From: Bacteroidales bacterium UBA1223
Lineage (GTDB): Bacteria; Bacteroidota; Bacteroidia; Bacteroidales; P3
Assembly: GCA_002309155.1 (NCBI GenBank)
Contig: DBXB01000038.1
Coordinates: 1,315-42,564, forward strand
DNA length: 41,250 nt
Direction of reading: 5' to 3'
The notes below the pieces were generated by a model. That model saw only the letters and a program-made list of their open reading frames with translations, ran no database searches and was not told where the DNA came from. This document shows positions 14,078-23,245 of this stretch, in pieces. The translations under genes and the position numbers were made by a program. Each line of letters begins with the position of its first letter. Within the stretch, counting starts at the first letter, position 1.

Positions 14078-16366
14078 CTATTTCTCTAGGGAGTATTCCA
14101 AGAACATTGTCTGGGTTATCTGTTCTCCTTTCACTCGGAGCGTCAGTGGCAGGAACGAGCTGACGGTGGGCTCCGCTTTGCGGTTGTCCATCCTCAAGTA
14201 TATCACCAAGTCACGACCGGGGGTGAGTTTGCTGTAACCAACCACCTTGACATCGGGAGAACCGACACTGATGAAATCGATGGAGGTCTCGTGCAAGGCT
14301 GTATGTTTCAGGTTGACCTGAATGTCGGCGTACTCACCGGTGAAATAGGTGCCTATATGCATGGCTCGGGTGGGCAGGTGCAGACAACTTATAATGCTGC
14401 TGTCGTCTTCGAGATATTGATAATCCTGAATCTCTATCCTGCGTTCCCTGGCGGCTTCGACACTGTAAACCGATTTGTTGGTCTGCTGTCTGTCGTCCGA
14501 CACTCTCTTGTCGGCATGACTGCTTCCGTAAGCCACCTCACGGATTTGCAGTGAGCCTCCGTTGGTGCCCATGTAGCGGGTGAGAATGCCTTTCTTGTAT
14601 TCCATTATCTGGTTGACGATAGAGGCTATGCGTCGTTTGGAGATCAGCTCGTTGTATTGGCTGGTATGTATCGGGCTGGCGTATCCCTCCACAGTCATGC
14701 TTATGCGGTGCCCCATCTTCAGGTCTTCGAGGAGCATGTTGAGGAATTGCTCGAAGCGTTCACAGTTGTACTGCACCTCGTAGTCGAAGAAATAGTCGAT
14801 GGCGTCGCAGATAGAGTCGAAGACCACATTCCCGTTGGCTAGGGTGTGAGCCCGTTTGTAGTCGTTCCGCATGAACATATAGCGGTTGTATGTCTGGAAA
14901 TAGTTCGTCGTTGTTGTCGCCAGCTTGGATTTCGGGTCTGGCTCGTCATTGTGGAAATAGAGCCTGATGGGTAGGAGAGTGTGGATGGCGCCTTTCTGAG
15001 CCAGCACTACGGGAATTTCCTCGACTTTCTTGCGTTGCGGTTTCGACGCTTTGGCCTTTTCCCAGCTATAGATGTCGTTGCAGCAGGTGTTGCCACTGAT
15101 GAAGAAGGATCCTTTGCGGTTTGATGTCAGAAAACCTGACTTGGGGTAGGAGTAAGGATTTACATTGAAGTAAAGGTCGTTGGCGGAACTGTTGATGGAA
15201 TGACCCATATTCTGTGGCTCTCGCCAGCTGTCGCGTGAACCTTTAGATTTGAAGACATCGTAGCCTCCAAAACCCAGATGCCAGTCAGAAGAAAAATAGA
15301 GTACACCATCTTCGTTGTCGTAGAAGGGCGTGATTTCATTGCCTTCGGTGTTTATGGGCATGCCAAGGTTGATGCATTCCGACGGAGTCTTGTTGTCTCC
15401 GATGACGGTATACCAGATGTCGAAACCTCCCAATCCTCCCGGACGGTCGGAGCTGAAATAGAGTACCGTGGTGCTGTCGGGCAGATATCCAATGGCGGGA
15501 TGAGTGCTGCTGTAGCCGTCGAGATTTACCTTGCCACCCACTTTCTTTGCTTTCTGCCATTTGCCTTTATTGAAGTGGGATACATAAATCTCGCAAGGTA
15601 TGTTCGAGAAGTCGTCGGTTTGGCAGATAGTGAAGTAGATGTTCTGATGCAGTGGGTCGAGAGCCACATTGCAGGTGTGCTTCTCCTTGTTGTTCAACCC
15701 CCAGTTGTTAATTTTGCTCTTGGATATGTCGCCGGTCGAATAGTCGGCTTCGAAAATCTGGAGCAACACAAGGTCGGAGTAGATGGCATCCTTGGAACCC
15801 GGTTTCGACATCTCACGCATCGACGAATACAACAACAATGAGTCGCCTACGAGGACTGCTCCCGACTCGCTGTATTCGCTGTTTATGTTTTTGCTCTCGT
15901 GCTTCACATTGTATCGGATGGAGTCGGTGATGCTGTCCAGCACCCACTGGCAGGCTTTGAGTTCCTGACTGGCGCGGCGTTCCAGTACCTCATTGTTGGC
16001 GGCTCTCAGATAACGTTGGTATATCACTATGGCGGAATCGGCATAACCGCTGTTGCGGTACATCGATGCGAGGTAATAGTCGCAGTTGGGATATGCCGCC
16101 GACGATGGGGATTCAGAGACTATTGAGTAATATTTGATGGCCTGCTGGTAGTCGTTGGCAAGCCTGTAAGACTCCGCAATCTTGTAAGCTACGGCTGGCG
16201 TAGCTTCGTTCCGATACGCTTTTGTGTAGTAGTCTGCCGCAGTCTTGTAAAAGCCGTACTTGAACGCCTCGTCACCTTCGGCTATGTCGTTCTGGGCATT
16301 GGCGGGACAGATGTTGACTGCGAGGAATGACAACAGAATAAGACTTGGGAGTAATATGTGTTTCAT
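14078..16366 (-). CDS. PorE-like OmpA-family protein (TPR, beta-propeller-like repeats, OmpA domain, DUF1573-like tail)
   Basis: The 762-residue protein has a signal peptide (MKHILLPSLILLSFLAVNICPANAQ). TPR-like helices cover about 28-140 (GDEAFKYGFYKTAADYYTKAYR, IAESYRLANDYQQAIKYYSIV). A run of PD40/WD40-like blades covers about 160-420 (LLLYSSMREM, VLYFSSDRPGGLGGFDIWY, VLYFSSDWHLGFGGYDVF). An OmpA-like segment follows near 540-655 (MTVEGYASP, YNELISKRRIASIV, ARERRIEI). This order is that of PorE, the T9SS protein that links the secretion ring to peptidoglycan. The last 95 residues resemble a DUF1573/Ig-like domain without its usual CGC motif. It lies 53 bases after an sprF-like gene on the same strand. 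Confidence 0.75.
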   Translation of the reverse strand: MKHILLPSLILLSFLAVNICPANAQNDIAEGDEAFKYGFYKTAADYYTKAYRNEATPAVAYKIAESYRLANDYQQAIKYYSIVSESPSSAAYPNCDYYLASMYRNSGYADSAIVIYQRYLRAANNEVLERRASQELKACQWVLDSITDSIRYNVKHESKNINSEYSESGAVLVGDSLLLYSSMREMSKPGSKDAIYSDLVLLQIFEADYSTGDISKSKINNWGLNNKEKHTCNVALDPLHQNIYFTICQTDDFSNIPCEIYVSHFNKGKWQKAKKVGGKVNLDGYSSTHPAIGYLPDSTTVLYFSSDRPGGLGGFDIWYTVIGDNKTPSECINLGMPINTEGNEITPFYDNEDGVLYFSSDWHLGFGGYDVFKSKGSRDSWREPQNMGHSINSSANDLYFNVNPYSYPKSGFLTSNRKGSFFISGNTCCNDIYSWEKAKASKPQRKKVEEIPVVLAQKGAIHTLLPIRLYFHNDEPDPKSKLATTTTNYFQTYNRYMFMRNDYKRAHTLANGNVVFDSICDAIDYFFDYEVQYNCERFEQFLNMLLEDLKMGHRISMTVEGYASPIHTSQYNELISKRRIASIVNQIMEYKKGILTRYMGTNGGSLQIREVAYGSSHADKRVSDDRQQTNKSVYSVEAARERRIEIQDYQYLEDDSSIISCLHLPTRAMHIGTYFTGEYADIQVNLKHTALHETSIDFISVGSPDVKVVGYSKLTPGRDLVIYLRMDNRKAEPTVSSFLPLTLRVKGEQITQTMFLEYSLEK

Positions 16367-16419
16367 GTACTGGGGTTATTATGGGTTAGAAGGATTGAAT
16401 ATTCAAAGATTTTTGACTG

Positions 16420-17418
16420 TCAGACAATAGGACAAGGCATGGCTTTTCGCTTGACGCGCTTAGATGGGGAGAGGCGATAGACCACAGTTACTTCAAACGA
16501 ACCTATGGAGTGAGACGCCGGCGTCAGTTTCGACAAGTTGGCATCATAGGTTAGTGCGAAAAGAAATGCATTATATTCGGCTATGAATTCGATAAGTGCG
16601 GCGTCACGCCAGCGGTAGTGAATGCCACCGCTGAGATTGAGCAGATGACCGGTGGTCTCCGAGACATACCATTTGACATCGGCGCCAAACAAGGCTTCGG
16701 TATAGTTGTTCTGAAGCATGACTGCGGCAAGGGGCATGAAAGAGATGTCGGGTAAAGCCCTGTATTCAGCTCTGCTGTAGAGTGAGTATTTGCGTTCTAT
16801 ATAGGCATTGTCTCCTTGTATGTAGGAGATGTCTGGTCGGTTCAGGTTGCGACCGGCGACGCCGACTTTGAAGAACAGGTTGTCGTTGGGCTGGTAGAAC
16901 CAGGCGGCGCCCAGACCCACCGAGATGAAATTGGTGGATGTGCTGGCGAAATTGTCCGACGGGTCGTCGATGTCGAGCTCTGAGGTATTGAAACCTGCCT
17001 GACCTAACGACGCCTCGCCACCTACAGAGATAAAACTGGTGTTGCTGCTGTTGAGGGATTTATAGTAAGAGAGAATGAGATTGCCTGCAGTGGTGCCATA
17101 ATTGAGGGTTCCAGCCCTGTCGCTGTATAAAATCATGCCAAGACTGATTCCGTCACGGTTGTATCGGCGTTTCAGCAACGAGTACTCCGCTGTCGCGGCT
17201 ACAGTGCTGAATGCTTTCGACACCGACGACCACTGGTTTCGGTATGTGACTCCGAAACGTCCCGTCCCGTCAAAGAATCCGCTGTAGGCTGGGTTGAAAA
17301 GTATTGGCAGCACGTCAATCTGTGAGAAATGAATGTCTTGGGAATGCACCGATACTCCTGATGCTGAAAGAAGCATCAGGGTCACCGAGAGACGTAGTAT
17401 GGTGCTTGACGGTTTCAT
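16420..17418 (-). CDS. PorP/SprF family type IX secretion system membrane protein
   Basis: The 332-residue protein has a signal peptide ending near HSQ, then the family's N-terminal signature DIHFSQIDVLPILFNPAYSGFFDGTGRFGVTYRNQW, and a barrel with phrases such as SLGMILYSDRAGTLNYGTT and FISVGLGAAWFYQPNDNLFFKVGVAGRNLN. PorP/SprF proteins are outer-membrane barrels paired with type B T9SS cargo or with PorE-like anchors. Its ATG overlaps the tsaD stop (ATGA at 17415-17418), indicating translational coupling, and a PorE-like gene follows. A different T9SS type, type A cargo, is encoded at 37156. Confidence 0.88.
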   Translation of the reverse strand: MKPSSTILRLSVTLMLLSASGVSVHSQDIHFSQIDVLPILFNPAYSGFFDGTGRFGVTYRNQWSSVSKAFSTVAATAEYSLLKRRYNRDGISLGMILYSDRAGTLNYGTTAGNLILSYYKSLNSSNTSFISVGGEASLGQAGFNTSELDIDDPSDNFASTSTNFISVGLGAAWFYQPNDNLFFKVGVAGRNLNRPDISYIQGDNAYIERKYSLYSRAEYRALPDISFMPLAAVMLQNNYTEALFGADVKWYVSETTGHLLNLSGGIHYRWRDAALIEFIAEYNAFLFALTYDANLSKLTPASHSIGSFEVTVVYRLSPSKRVKRKAMPCPIV

Positions 17419-18419
17419 TTTGTGTAAGGGGGTAGTGAAATGTCGGCGAAATCAGATTTGAGATATTTGAAATAGGCGGCAATGCCTACCATGGCGGCGT
17501 TGTCGGTGCAGAACTGCATCGGAGGGATGAATGTGCGCCAATGGTGTTTATCGCCCATCTTGATGAGGGAACTGCGGAGATAGGAGTTCGCCGACACGCC
17601 GCCGGCTATGGCAACTTGCTTGACATGAGTGGCGTTGGCGGCCTTCTCGAATTTCTTCAGCAGAAAACTTACGATGCAGTGCTGAATGGAGGCGCAGAGA
17701 TCGGATTTGTTATTCTCGATAAAATTGTCGTCTTCCGCCAGTCTGTCGCGTAGAAAATAGAGGAACGAGGTCTTGATGCCGCTGAAACTGTAGTTGAATC
17801 CAGCAATCTGAGGGGTGGCGAACTGGAACGCCTGCGGGTCTCCCTCTTTGGCGAGTCGGTCGATGATAGGGCCTCCAGGGTAACCCAAGTCCATTATCTT
17901 GGCGGCTTTGTCGATGGCTTCACCCGCCGCATCGTCGATGGTTTGCCCCAGAATCTCGATGTCGAAATGGCTGCGGAGTAGCAAAATTTGAGTGTGTCCA
18001 CCGCTTACCAGAAGGCAGAGAAGCGGAAATTCTGGAGTCTGCGACGTGTCGCTGGTGCGGATGAAATGCGAAAGGACATGCGCTTGGAGGTGGTTGACCT
18101 CAATTATAGGTATCTGCAATGCTTGCGCCATGCTCTTGGCAAAGGAGACTCCTACCAGCAAAGAGCCCAGCAGTCCCGGTCCACGGGTAAAAGCTATGGC
18201 GTCGAGGTCTTTCTTGTCAACACCCGCCTGTCTCAAGGCACTGTCAACCACAGGAACTATATTCTGTTGATGTGCCCGAGAAGCCAGCTCCGGCACAACG
18301 CCGCCATATTGACGGTGCACCTCTTGCGAAGCTATACAGTTAGAGAGCAGAAAGTCGTCATGGAGTACTGCCGCGGATGTGTCGTCACACGATGATTCTA
18401 TGGCAAGGATAAGTGACAT
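17415..18419 (-). CDS. tsaD: tRNA N6-adenosine threonylcarbamoyltransferase
   Basis: The 334-residue protein is TsaD (Kae1/YgjD), which transfers the threonylcarbamoyl group to A37 of tRNAs reading ANN codons as part of the TsaB/D/E system. Seen are ILAIESSCDDTSAAV, GGVVPELASRAH, ARGPG-type TRGPGLLGSLLVG, metal-binding H110 and H114 in VNHLQAHVLSHF, VSGGHTQ, and a C-terminal metal aspartate in FCTDNAAMVG. It is the first gene of an apparent operon with the sprF-like and PorE-like genes, and is divergent from tamB. A -7 element lies upstream. Confidence 0.96.
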   Translation of the reverse strand: MSLILAIESSCDDTSAAVLHDDFLLSNCIASQEVHRQYGGVVPELASRAHQQNIVPVVDSALRQAGVDKKDLDAIAFTRGPGLLGSLLVGVSFAKSMAQALQIPIIEVNHLQAHVLSHFIRTSDTSQTPEFPLLCLLVSGGHTQILLLRSHFDIEILGQTIDDAAGEAIDKAAKIMDLGYPGGPIIDRLAKEGDPQAFQFATPQIAGFNYSFSGIKTSFLYFLRDRLAEDDNFIENNKSDLCASIQHCIVSFLLKKFEKAANATHVKQVAIAGGVSANSYLRSSLIKMGDKHHWRTFIPPMQFCTDNAAMVGIAAYFKYLKSDFADISLPPYTK

Positions 18420-18471
18420 GGTGAGTTAATATTTTTGCTTTGCTGAGGACAAAATATAAATATTGCGAATG

Positions 18472-18479
18472 CAAATTTA
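18472..18479 (-). promoter_or_regulatory. -7 element for tsaD
   Basis: On the minus strand TAAATTTG followed by C matches TAnnTTTG and lies 52 bases before the tsaD ATG. The expected upstream TTTG is not clear. The rest of the 18420-18710 gap is AT-rich and holds no other recognisable gene apart from a possible upstream extension of tamB. Confidence 0.5.
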
Positions 18480-18710
18480 CGTATAATTTTTTATTGTTGA
18501 TGCAATTAAGTGTTAGAATGAGTGTAATATTTTGGTTTGTAGCGGTTTTTACTTGGTTTGAACGGTTTTTGTAAGGATTGTTTCCATACTCTTTAAAGCG
18601 TTTGTTTTTCTTTTTTTTATAATGTCTATAATAAAATCAATACTTCTCAGTTATTAAATACACTAAACTGTAAGGCTATCAAAAGGTTTGCAAAAATACT
18701 TTGGCGTATA

Positions 18711-21700
18711 GTGTTCATCGTTTTCATGACGGTGTATGTTACGGTGGCGTTGGTCAACTACTCACCTGTTCAGTCGATTATTGGCTCTGTCGCCAGCAGC
18801 CATTTCACTAAACAGTGGGGTGGCAAGGTGAGTATAGGCTCCATGAGTTGCCGGCCATTCAATCATCTCATTCTTCGCAATGTGGAATTGATAAGCCCCG
18901 CGAATGACACGATATGCCAAGCTCATACCATTGATATTCGGTTTAGTCGCTTCCCGATTGACGGTCACGGTCTCACGGCAAAGAAAGTCCTTCTGAAGGA
19001 TGTCTATTATCATCTAAATATAGACAGCACCGGGATTAACCTGAAATATATATTTGATTCGTTCAAGTCTGACAAGGAAAAGGAAAAATCTCATAAAGAG
19101 TTTATCGTTCTCGTCGACGACTTGGTCTTGGACAACGTTAACTACAGACAAGACTTGAAAGATGATAGGGTCACGCGTGATGACACTGTGGGCGTTGACG
19201 TGAAGCACATGTATTACAAGAACATCTCGGCGCATTTCAGAAATATCCGTGTCAACGCCGACAGGATTACGTGCCGTATCGACCACCTGTCGACCGTTGA
19301 AAGGTCGGGTCTGGAGGTGAGAGACATACAGATGAATGTCTATGCGACACGTAGCGGTATCTCGGCGACGAACATGCATATCGAGACCGCCGACTCCAAG
19401 CTGATGGGCGATGTGCTTTTGGACTTCGACAGTTGGAAGACTATGAAGCATTTCCTCGACAGCGTCTATTTCTATGTCCATTTCACCGAAGGCTCCTATG
19501 GCGGTATGCGTGACGCTGGCTATTGGGCCCATACATTGTGGGGACTGGATCAGCGGGTGGATATCAACGGCTATTTCAGCGGACCTGTCCAGGATATGCA
19601 TACCGATCGACTCCACCTCGCTTTCGGCGATGAGACCGAACTTGACCTCGACGGATATATCTATGGTCTGCCCAATATCGACACCACACTGATAGGTGCC
19701 ACCATCCATCGTCTGCACACTACCTATAGCGACCTTGAGACGGTGAGCCGCACTCAGCATATGCCCCTACATGGAGCCAAGGCACTCAAGGCTATGGATG
19801 TTATTGATGTCGAGGCGACCTTCACTGGCACCATCCGCGACTTCTTCGCAACGCTGAATGTGACGGGAAAACCCGGAACGGTGAGTGGCGACGTGGTACT
19901 CGCCATGGATCCCAAGAATAAAGATTTCCGCTATGTGGGTCAGCTGAGCTCTGAAGGATTTCAGATTGGCGGACTCCTGCCCAATGAATGGATTACCCGT
20001 AGCGGATTCGATGTCATCTTTGAGGGTACGGGTTTTGACCCCAAGACGATGAACTCGTCACTGAACGGCACTCTGCATCATTCCACGGTAAGAGGACACC
20101 GTATGACAGGAAGTTCCACCTTTGAGGCTGAGGCGGTCGATGGTGTCATCACTGCTGAGGTTAAGATAGATGACCCTGTGGCGGCATTGGATCTCTCGGG
20201 CGAAGTGAAATGGAGGGATTTCGGTCCCGACTACAAGGCTGCGGTGACGGCCCGCCATCTGAATTTGACGGCACTCAAGCTGTGGGAAGACACCACAGGC
20301 GTCGACGCCATAGTGGATGCTGATATCGATGCCCGCTATTTTACCACCAACAGCTCCAGCTCTTACGGCAGGGTGACTCTGCGTAATACATCGCTGCGGA
20401 GTGGAAAGGGAGATATTAATCTGCAAAGTGCTGTGATGACGGCGCGAGAACGCTACGGATGGAAGAATGTGGCTTTGAACAGCGATGTGCTGAATTTGCA
20501 GATGCGTGGCTATTTCAATTATGACGGACTGCCGATGACTTTGAGAAAGTTCCTCAAAGACTATTTGCCTCATACCTATAGCGGTGACGACAGCGAGGAA
20601 GACTATGGCAGAATTGCCGACTCTAGATTTGAGATCAATGCGACGTGGCTCGACACCACAGGAATACTCCAGATGTTTGTCCCTAATCTGATGATAGCTG
20701 GAGGATCCACCCTGCAGACGAACTATAACTTTGAGGAATCCTTCAAGCCTATAGTTCGTTCCGATTCGATAGGGTGGGGGAGTGTGCGTCTCTATAATAT
20801 GGGTCTTAATGGAGAGGGAACAGGAGACCGCTATCGGATGCGTATCACAAGTGACGACGTGAAGGTGGGCAATCTGCTCATCGGTGAGAGATGCGATGTT
20901 GGTTTTGAAGGCAGCAAGGATGACGCCGTCTGTCAGGTTAGCTGGAGAAACAGCAGTGACGAGATAGGAGACGGCAACATCAATTTCCGTTTGTTGGTAG
21001 ACAGCTCGACGATGCGTCTTGTCGTCGACCCCTCGCAACTCGATGTGGGTGACGAGATATGGCGACTCGTGGATTTTGGATCCGAGAACTATATGCGTGA
21101 TGGAGAGATTCATGTAGGAGGTCTGGGACTCGTGAGTGGTGATCAGTCGGTGTCGATGACGATGATGAAGACAGGTTCTGTGAACGACAGCATCGAAGTC
21201 CTGTTCCGAGATTTCGGCATGAATGTGCTGAATCCGTTCCTGGCATCGCAGAACCTGACTGTCGACGGTACCGCCAATGGTAAGGTGAATATGGGCGTCT
21301 TCCTCCGAGCCGACCTCAATATCGACAGTCTGATCTTTGATGGCGAGAAGATTGGCGACACCCGAGTCCAGTCGACATGGAATTCGGAAATGAACCAGCT
21401 GAATCTATATGTGGTTTCTGACCCAGTCCTGCTTACTGGATATGTGAACCTGGATGGTGAGGACAAGGAAATCAAGTTCGACGCCTCTCTGTATGATTTC
21501 GGCCTGAAATCATTGCAACCTCTTGTAAGCAGCTTCTCCTCCGCCATCGGAGGTGTGGCTAGCGGCGACTTCACTATCGGCGGTACTATTCAGAAACCTG
21601 TTGTCGAAGGATATCTGTCAGTTGACAAGGGTGTGGTCAATGTCGATTTCCTTAACGTGCCATTTTTCTTCTCCGACACCATTTGGCTCGATACCAGTGC

Positions 21701-23093
21701 TATCAGACTTGATAGATTTGTGGTGAAAGACAAGAACGGCAACGAAGCTAGAATTGATGGCAAGATATCCCACAACCATCTCAAGGATATTAATCTGGAT
21801 CTTAAGTTGAAGAGCGACAAGTTGATGTGCATGAACACCACGGCACGTCAGAATGAGTTGTATTACGGCACCGTGATAGTAAGCGTCGATGGACTTGTGA
21901 AAGGTCCCGCCGACGATATCGACATTGTCCTCAATGCACGGACCCTGAATGGCACTACGCTCAATGTCCCCATCAACGACCAGCGGCAGTTGCAGAAGGC
22001 TGACTATATACATTTTGTCTCCGACAAAGACGACATTCATATTGGTAGGACTGAGCATGTTGAGATAGAAAAACGTCAACCCACATCAATGCAGGAGAGC
22101 AAGAACCACTATCTGCTGACCATCAATGTGGAGACCACTCCAGAGATGCAGACACATCTTCCAATGGATTTCTCATCTGTCGAGGCTGTCGTAAAAGCCT
22201 ACGGTTCTGGCGATCTGCAGTTGCAGGTGGGTAGCGATTCTCCCTTCACCTTGATAGGTGACTATGAAATGCTCGGTGGCACTGTGTCGCTCGACATCCT
22301 GGGAGTCCTCAGCAAAGTCTTCTCCATCGACGAGGGTAGTTCTATAACCTTCCCGGGACGAATATCCGACGCACTCTTTGACATAAAGGCTGTCTATTCA
22401 CAGCGAGTCAACCTCTCCTCTCTGACGGGCACTCTCTCCTCCACCGAGTCGCAGAAACAGGTACAGGTCGAGAATGTGATTGCCTTGAGTGGAACCCTGC
22501 AGGCTCCGGATATCAATTTCGACCTCCGACTTCCCAATGCCGACCAGAGTGTGCAGGAGGAGGTGTTCGCCTATATCGACCGCAATAACGAACGCGATAT
22601 GTTGAACCAGACGGTCTCCTTGCTACTTCTGAAAAAGTTTTACAGCACCACTTCGTCCAACGGTATTGACAACGGTGGCAATATGGCTGACGAGGTCTAT
22701 GGTACAGTGGCGAATACGCTGGGAAGCATGGTGAGCGACATGGTGCAGTTCGTGAATGTCAACTTTGAATATACCGCAGGCAACGCACTCACCACAGATC
22801 AGTACGCCTTGGATATCAGCAAGGAATGGAACAAGTTCTATTTCGAGACCTCCCTAGGGTTCGGAGGCGAGGCTCGTGAGATGTCCACGGCGGGCAACAA
22901 CAATAACATGACTGGCGACATGCTGGTGGGTTATAAAATTAATCCACGTCTCCACCTCTTCGTCTTCAACCGCAGCAACACCAACGACTATACACGCTCC
23001 GACTTGCCTTACAAACAAGGTCTCGGTGTGAAATATACACAGGATTTCGATAAATTCAGTGATCTTTTCCGCCGTAAGAACCGAAACCGGTGA
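18711..23093 (+). CDS. tamB: Translocation and assembly module protein TamB (DUF490/AsmA-like)
   Basis: The 1460-residue protein is a long periplasm-spanning beta-rich protein with one N-terminal membrane segment (VFIVFMTVYVTVALVNYSPVQ) and the TamB C-terminal domain from about 1040 on (LSVDKGVVNVDFLNVPFFF, LIGDYEMLGGTVSLDILGVLSKVFSID, EEVFAYIDRNNERDMLNQTVSLLLLKKF, near-terminal YKINPRLHLFVFNRSNTNDYTRSDLPYKQGLGVKYTQDFD). TamB-family proteins help insert outer-membrane proteins or carry phospholipid to the outer membrane. The GTG at 18711 is the first usable start, but the frame is open back to 18597 and encodes a basic anchor-like lead KAIKRFAKILWRI, so the true N-terminus is probably further upstream. 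It is divergent from tsaD, a common Bacteroidota arrangement. Confidence 0.93.
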   Translation: MFIVFMTVYVTVALVNYSPVQSIIGSVASSHFTKQWGGKVSIGSMSCRPFNHLILRNVELISPANDTICQAHTIDIRFSRFPIDGHGLTAKKVLLKDVYYHLNIDSTGINLKYIFDSFKSDKEKEKSHKEFIVLVDDLVLDNVNYRQDLKDDRVTRDDTVGVDVKHMYYKNISAHFRNIRVNADRITCRIDHLSTVERSGLEVRDIQMNVYATRSGISATNMHIETADSKLMGDVLLDFDSWKTMKHFLDSVYFYVHFTEGSYGGMRDAGYWAHTLWGLDQRVDINGYFSGPVQDMHTDRLHLAFGDETELDLDGYIYGLPNIDTTLIGATIHRLHTTYSDLETVSRTQHMPLHGAKALKAMDVIDVEATFTGTIRDFFATLNVTGKPGTVSGDVVLAMDPKNKDFRYVGQLSSEGFQIGGLLPNEWITRSGFDVIFEGTGFDPKTMNSSLNGTLHHSTVRGHRMTGSSTFEAEAVDGVITAEVKIDDPVAALDLSGEVKWRDFGPDYKAAVTARHLNLTALKLWEDTTGVDAIVDADIDARYFTTNSSSSYGRVTLRNTSLRSGKGDINLQSAVMTARERYGWKNVALNSDVLNLQMRGYFNYDGLPMTLRKFLKDYLPHTYSGDDSEEDYGRIADSRFEINATWLDTTGILQMFVPNLMIAGGSTLQTNYNFEESFKPIVRSDSIGWGSVRLYNMGLNGEGTGDRYRMRITSDDVKVGNLLIGERCDVGFEGSKDDAVCQVSWRNSSDEIGDGNINFRLLVDSSTMRLVVDPSQLDVGDEIWRLVDFGSENYMRDGEIHVGGLGLVSGDQSVSMTMMKTGSVNDSIEVLFRDFGMNVLNPFLASQNLTVDGTANGKVNMGVFLRADLNIDSLIFDGEKIGDTRVQSTWNSEMNQLNLYVVSDPVLLTGYVNLDGEDKEIKFDASLYDFGLKSLQPLVSSFSSAIGGVASGDFTIGGTIQKPVVEGYLSVDKGVVNVDFLNVPFFFSDTIWLDTSAIRLDRFVVKDKNGNEARIDGKISHNHLKDINLDLKLKSDKLMCMNTTARQNELYYGTVIVSVDGLVKGPADDIDIVLNARTLNGTTLNVPINDQRQLQKADYIHFVSDKDDIHIGRTEHVEIEKRQPTSMQESKNHYLLTINVETTPEMQTHLPMDFSSVEAVVKAYGSGDLQLQVGSDSPFTLIGDYEMLGGTVSLDILGVLSKVFSIDEGSSITFPGRISDALFDIKAVYSQRVNLSSLTGTLSSTESQKQVQVENVIALSGTLQAPDINFDLRLPNADQSVQEEVFAYIDRNNERDMLNQTVSLLLLKKFYSTTSSNGIDNGGNMADEVYGTVANTLGSMVSDMVQFVNVNFEYTAGNALTTDQYALDISKEWNKFYFETSLGFGGEAREMSTAGNNNNMTGDMLVGYKINPRLHLFVFNRSNTNDYTRSDLPYKQGLGVKYTQDFDKFSDLFRRKNRNR

Positions 23094-23238
23094 CCGAGTG
23101 AATGGTGAATTGTGAATGGACAAATGAACTGCGTAGCCAATTTTCAATTCTCAATTTTCAATTTTCAATTAAAAACTCTTTAACCTTATCAACATATCAA
23201 CGTATCAACCTTTTCACCATATCACCATATCAACAGTT
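23091..23238 (+). repeat. Composite leader repeats between tamB and the GT9 gene
   Basis: The GTGAATN block (23098-23123, ending GGACAA) starts at the tamB stop. It is followed by CAATTTTCAATTTTCAATT units (about 23139-23169) and then ATCAAC/ATCACC units of 9 nt (23188-23234) that end just before the ATG at 23246. The 31 bases at 23179-23209 are identical to 29179-29209, and the 20 bases at 23098-23117 are identical to 29142-29161. Confidence 0.85.
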
Positions 23239-23245
23239 CACGGAA

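Noticed and set aside
19014..21574. Long minus-strand open frames opposite tamB (up to 351 codons)
   Set aside because: They mirror the codon pattern of the real tamB frame and have no recognisable domains, signal peptides or promoters.
23102..23245. N-terminal extension of 48 residues on the GT9 protein
   Set aside because: It is only the translation of the intergenic GTGAATN, CAATTTT and CATATCAAC repeats; the family's N-terminus begins exactly at ATG 23246.
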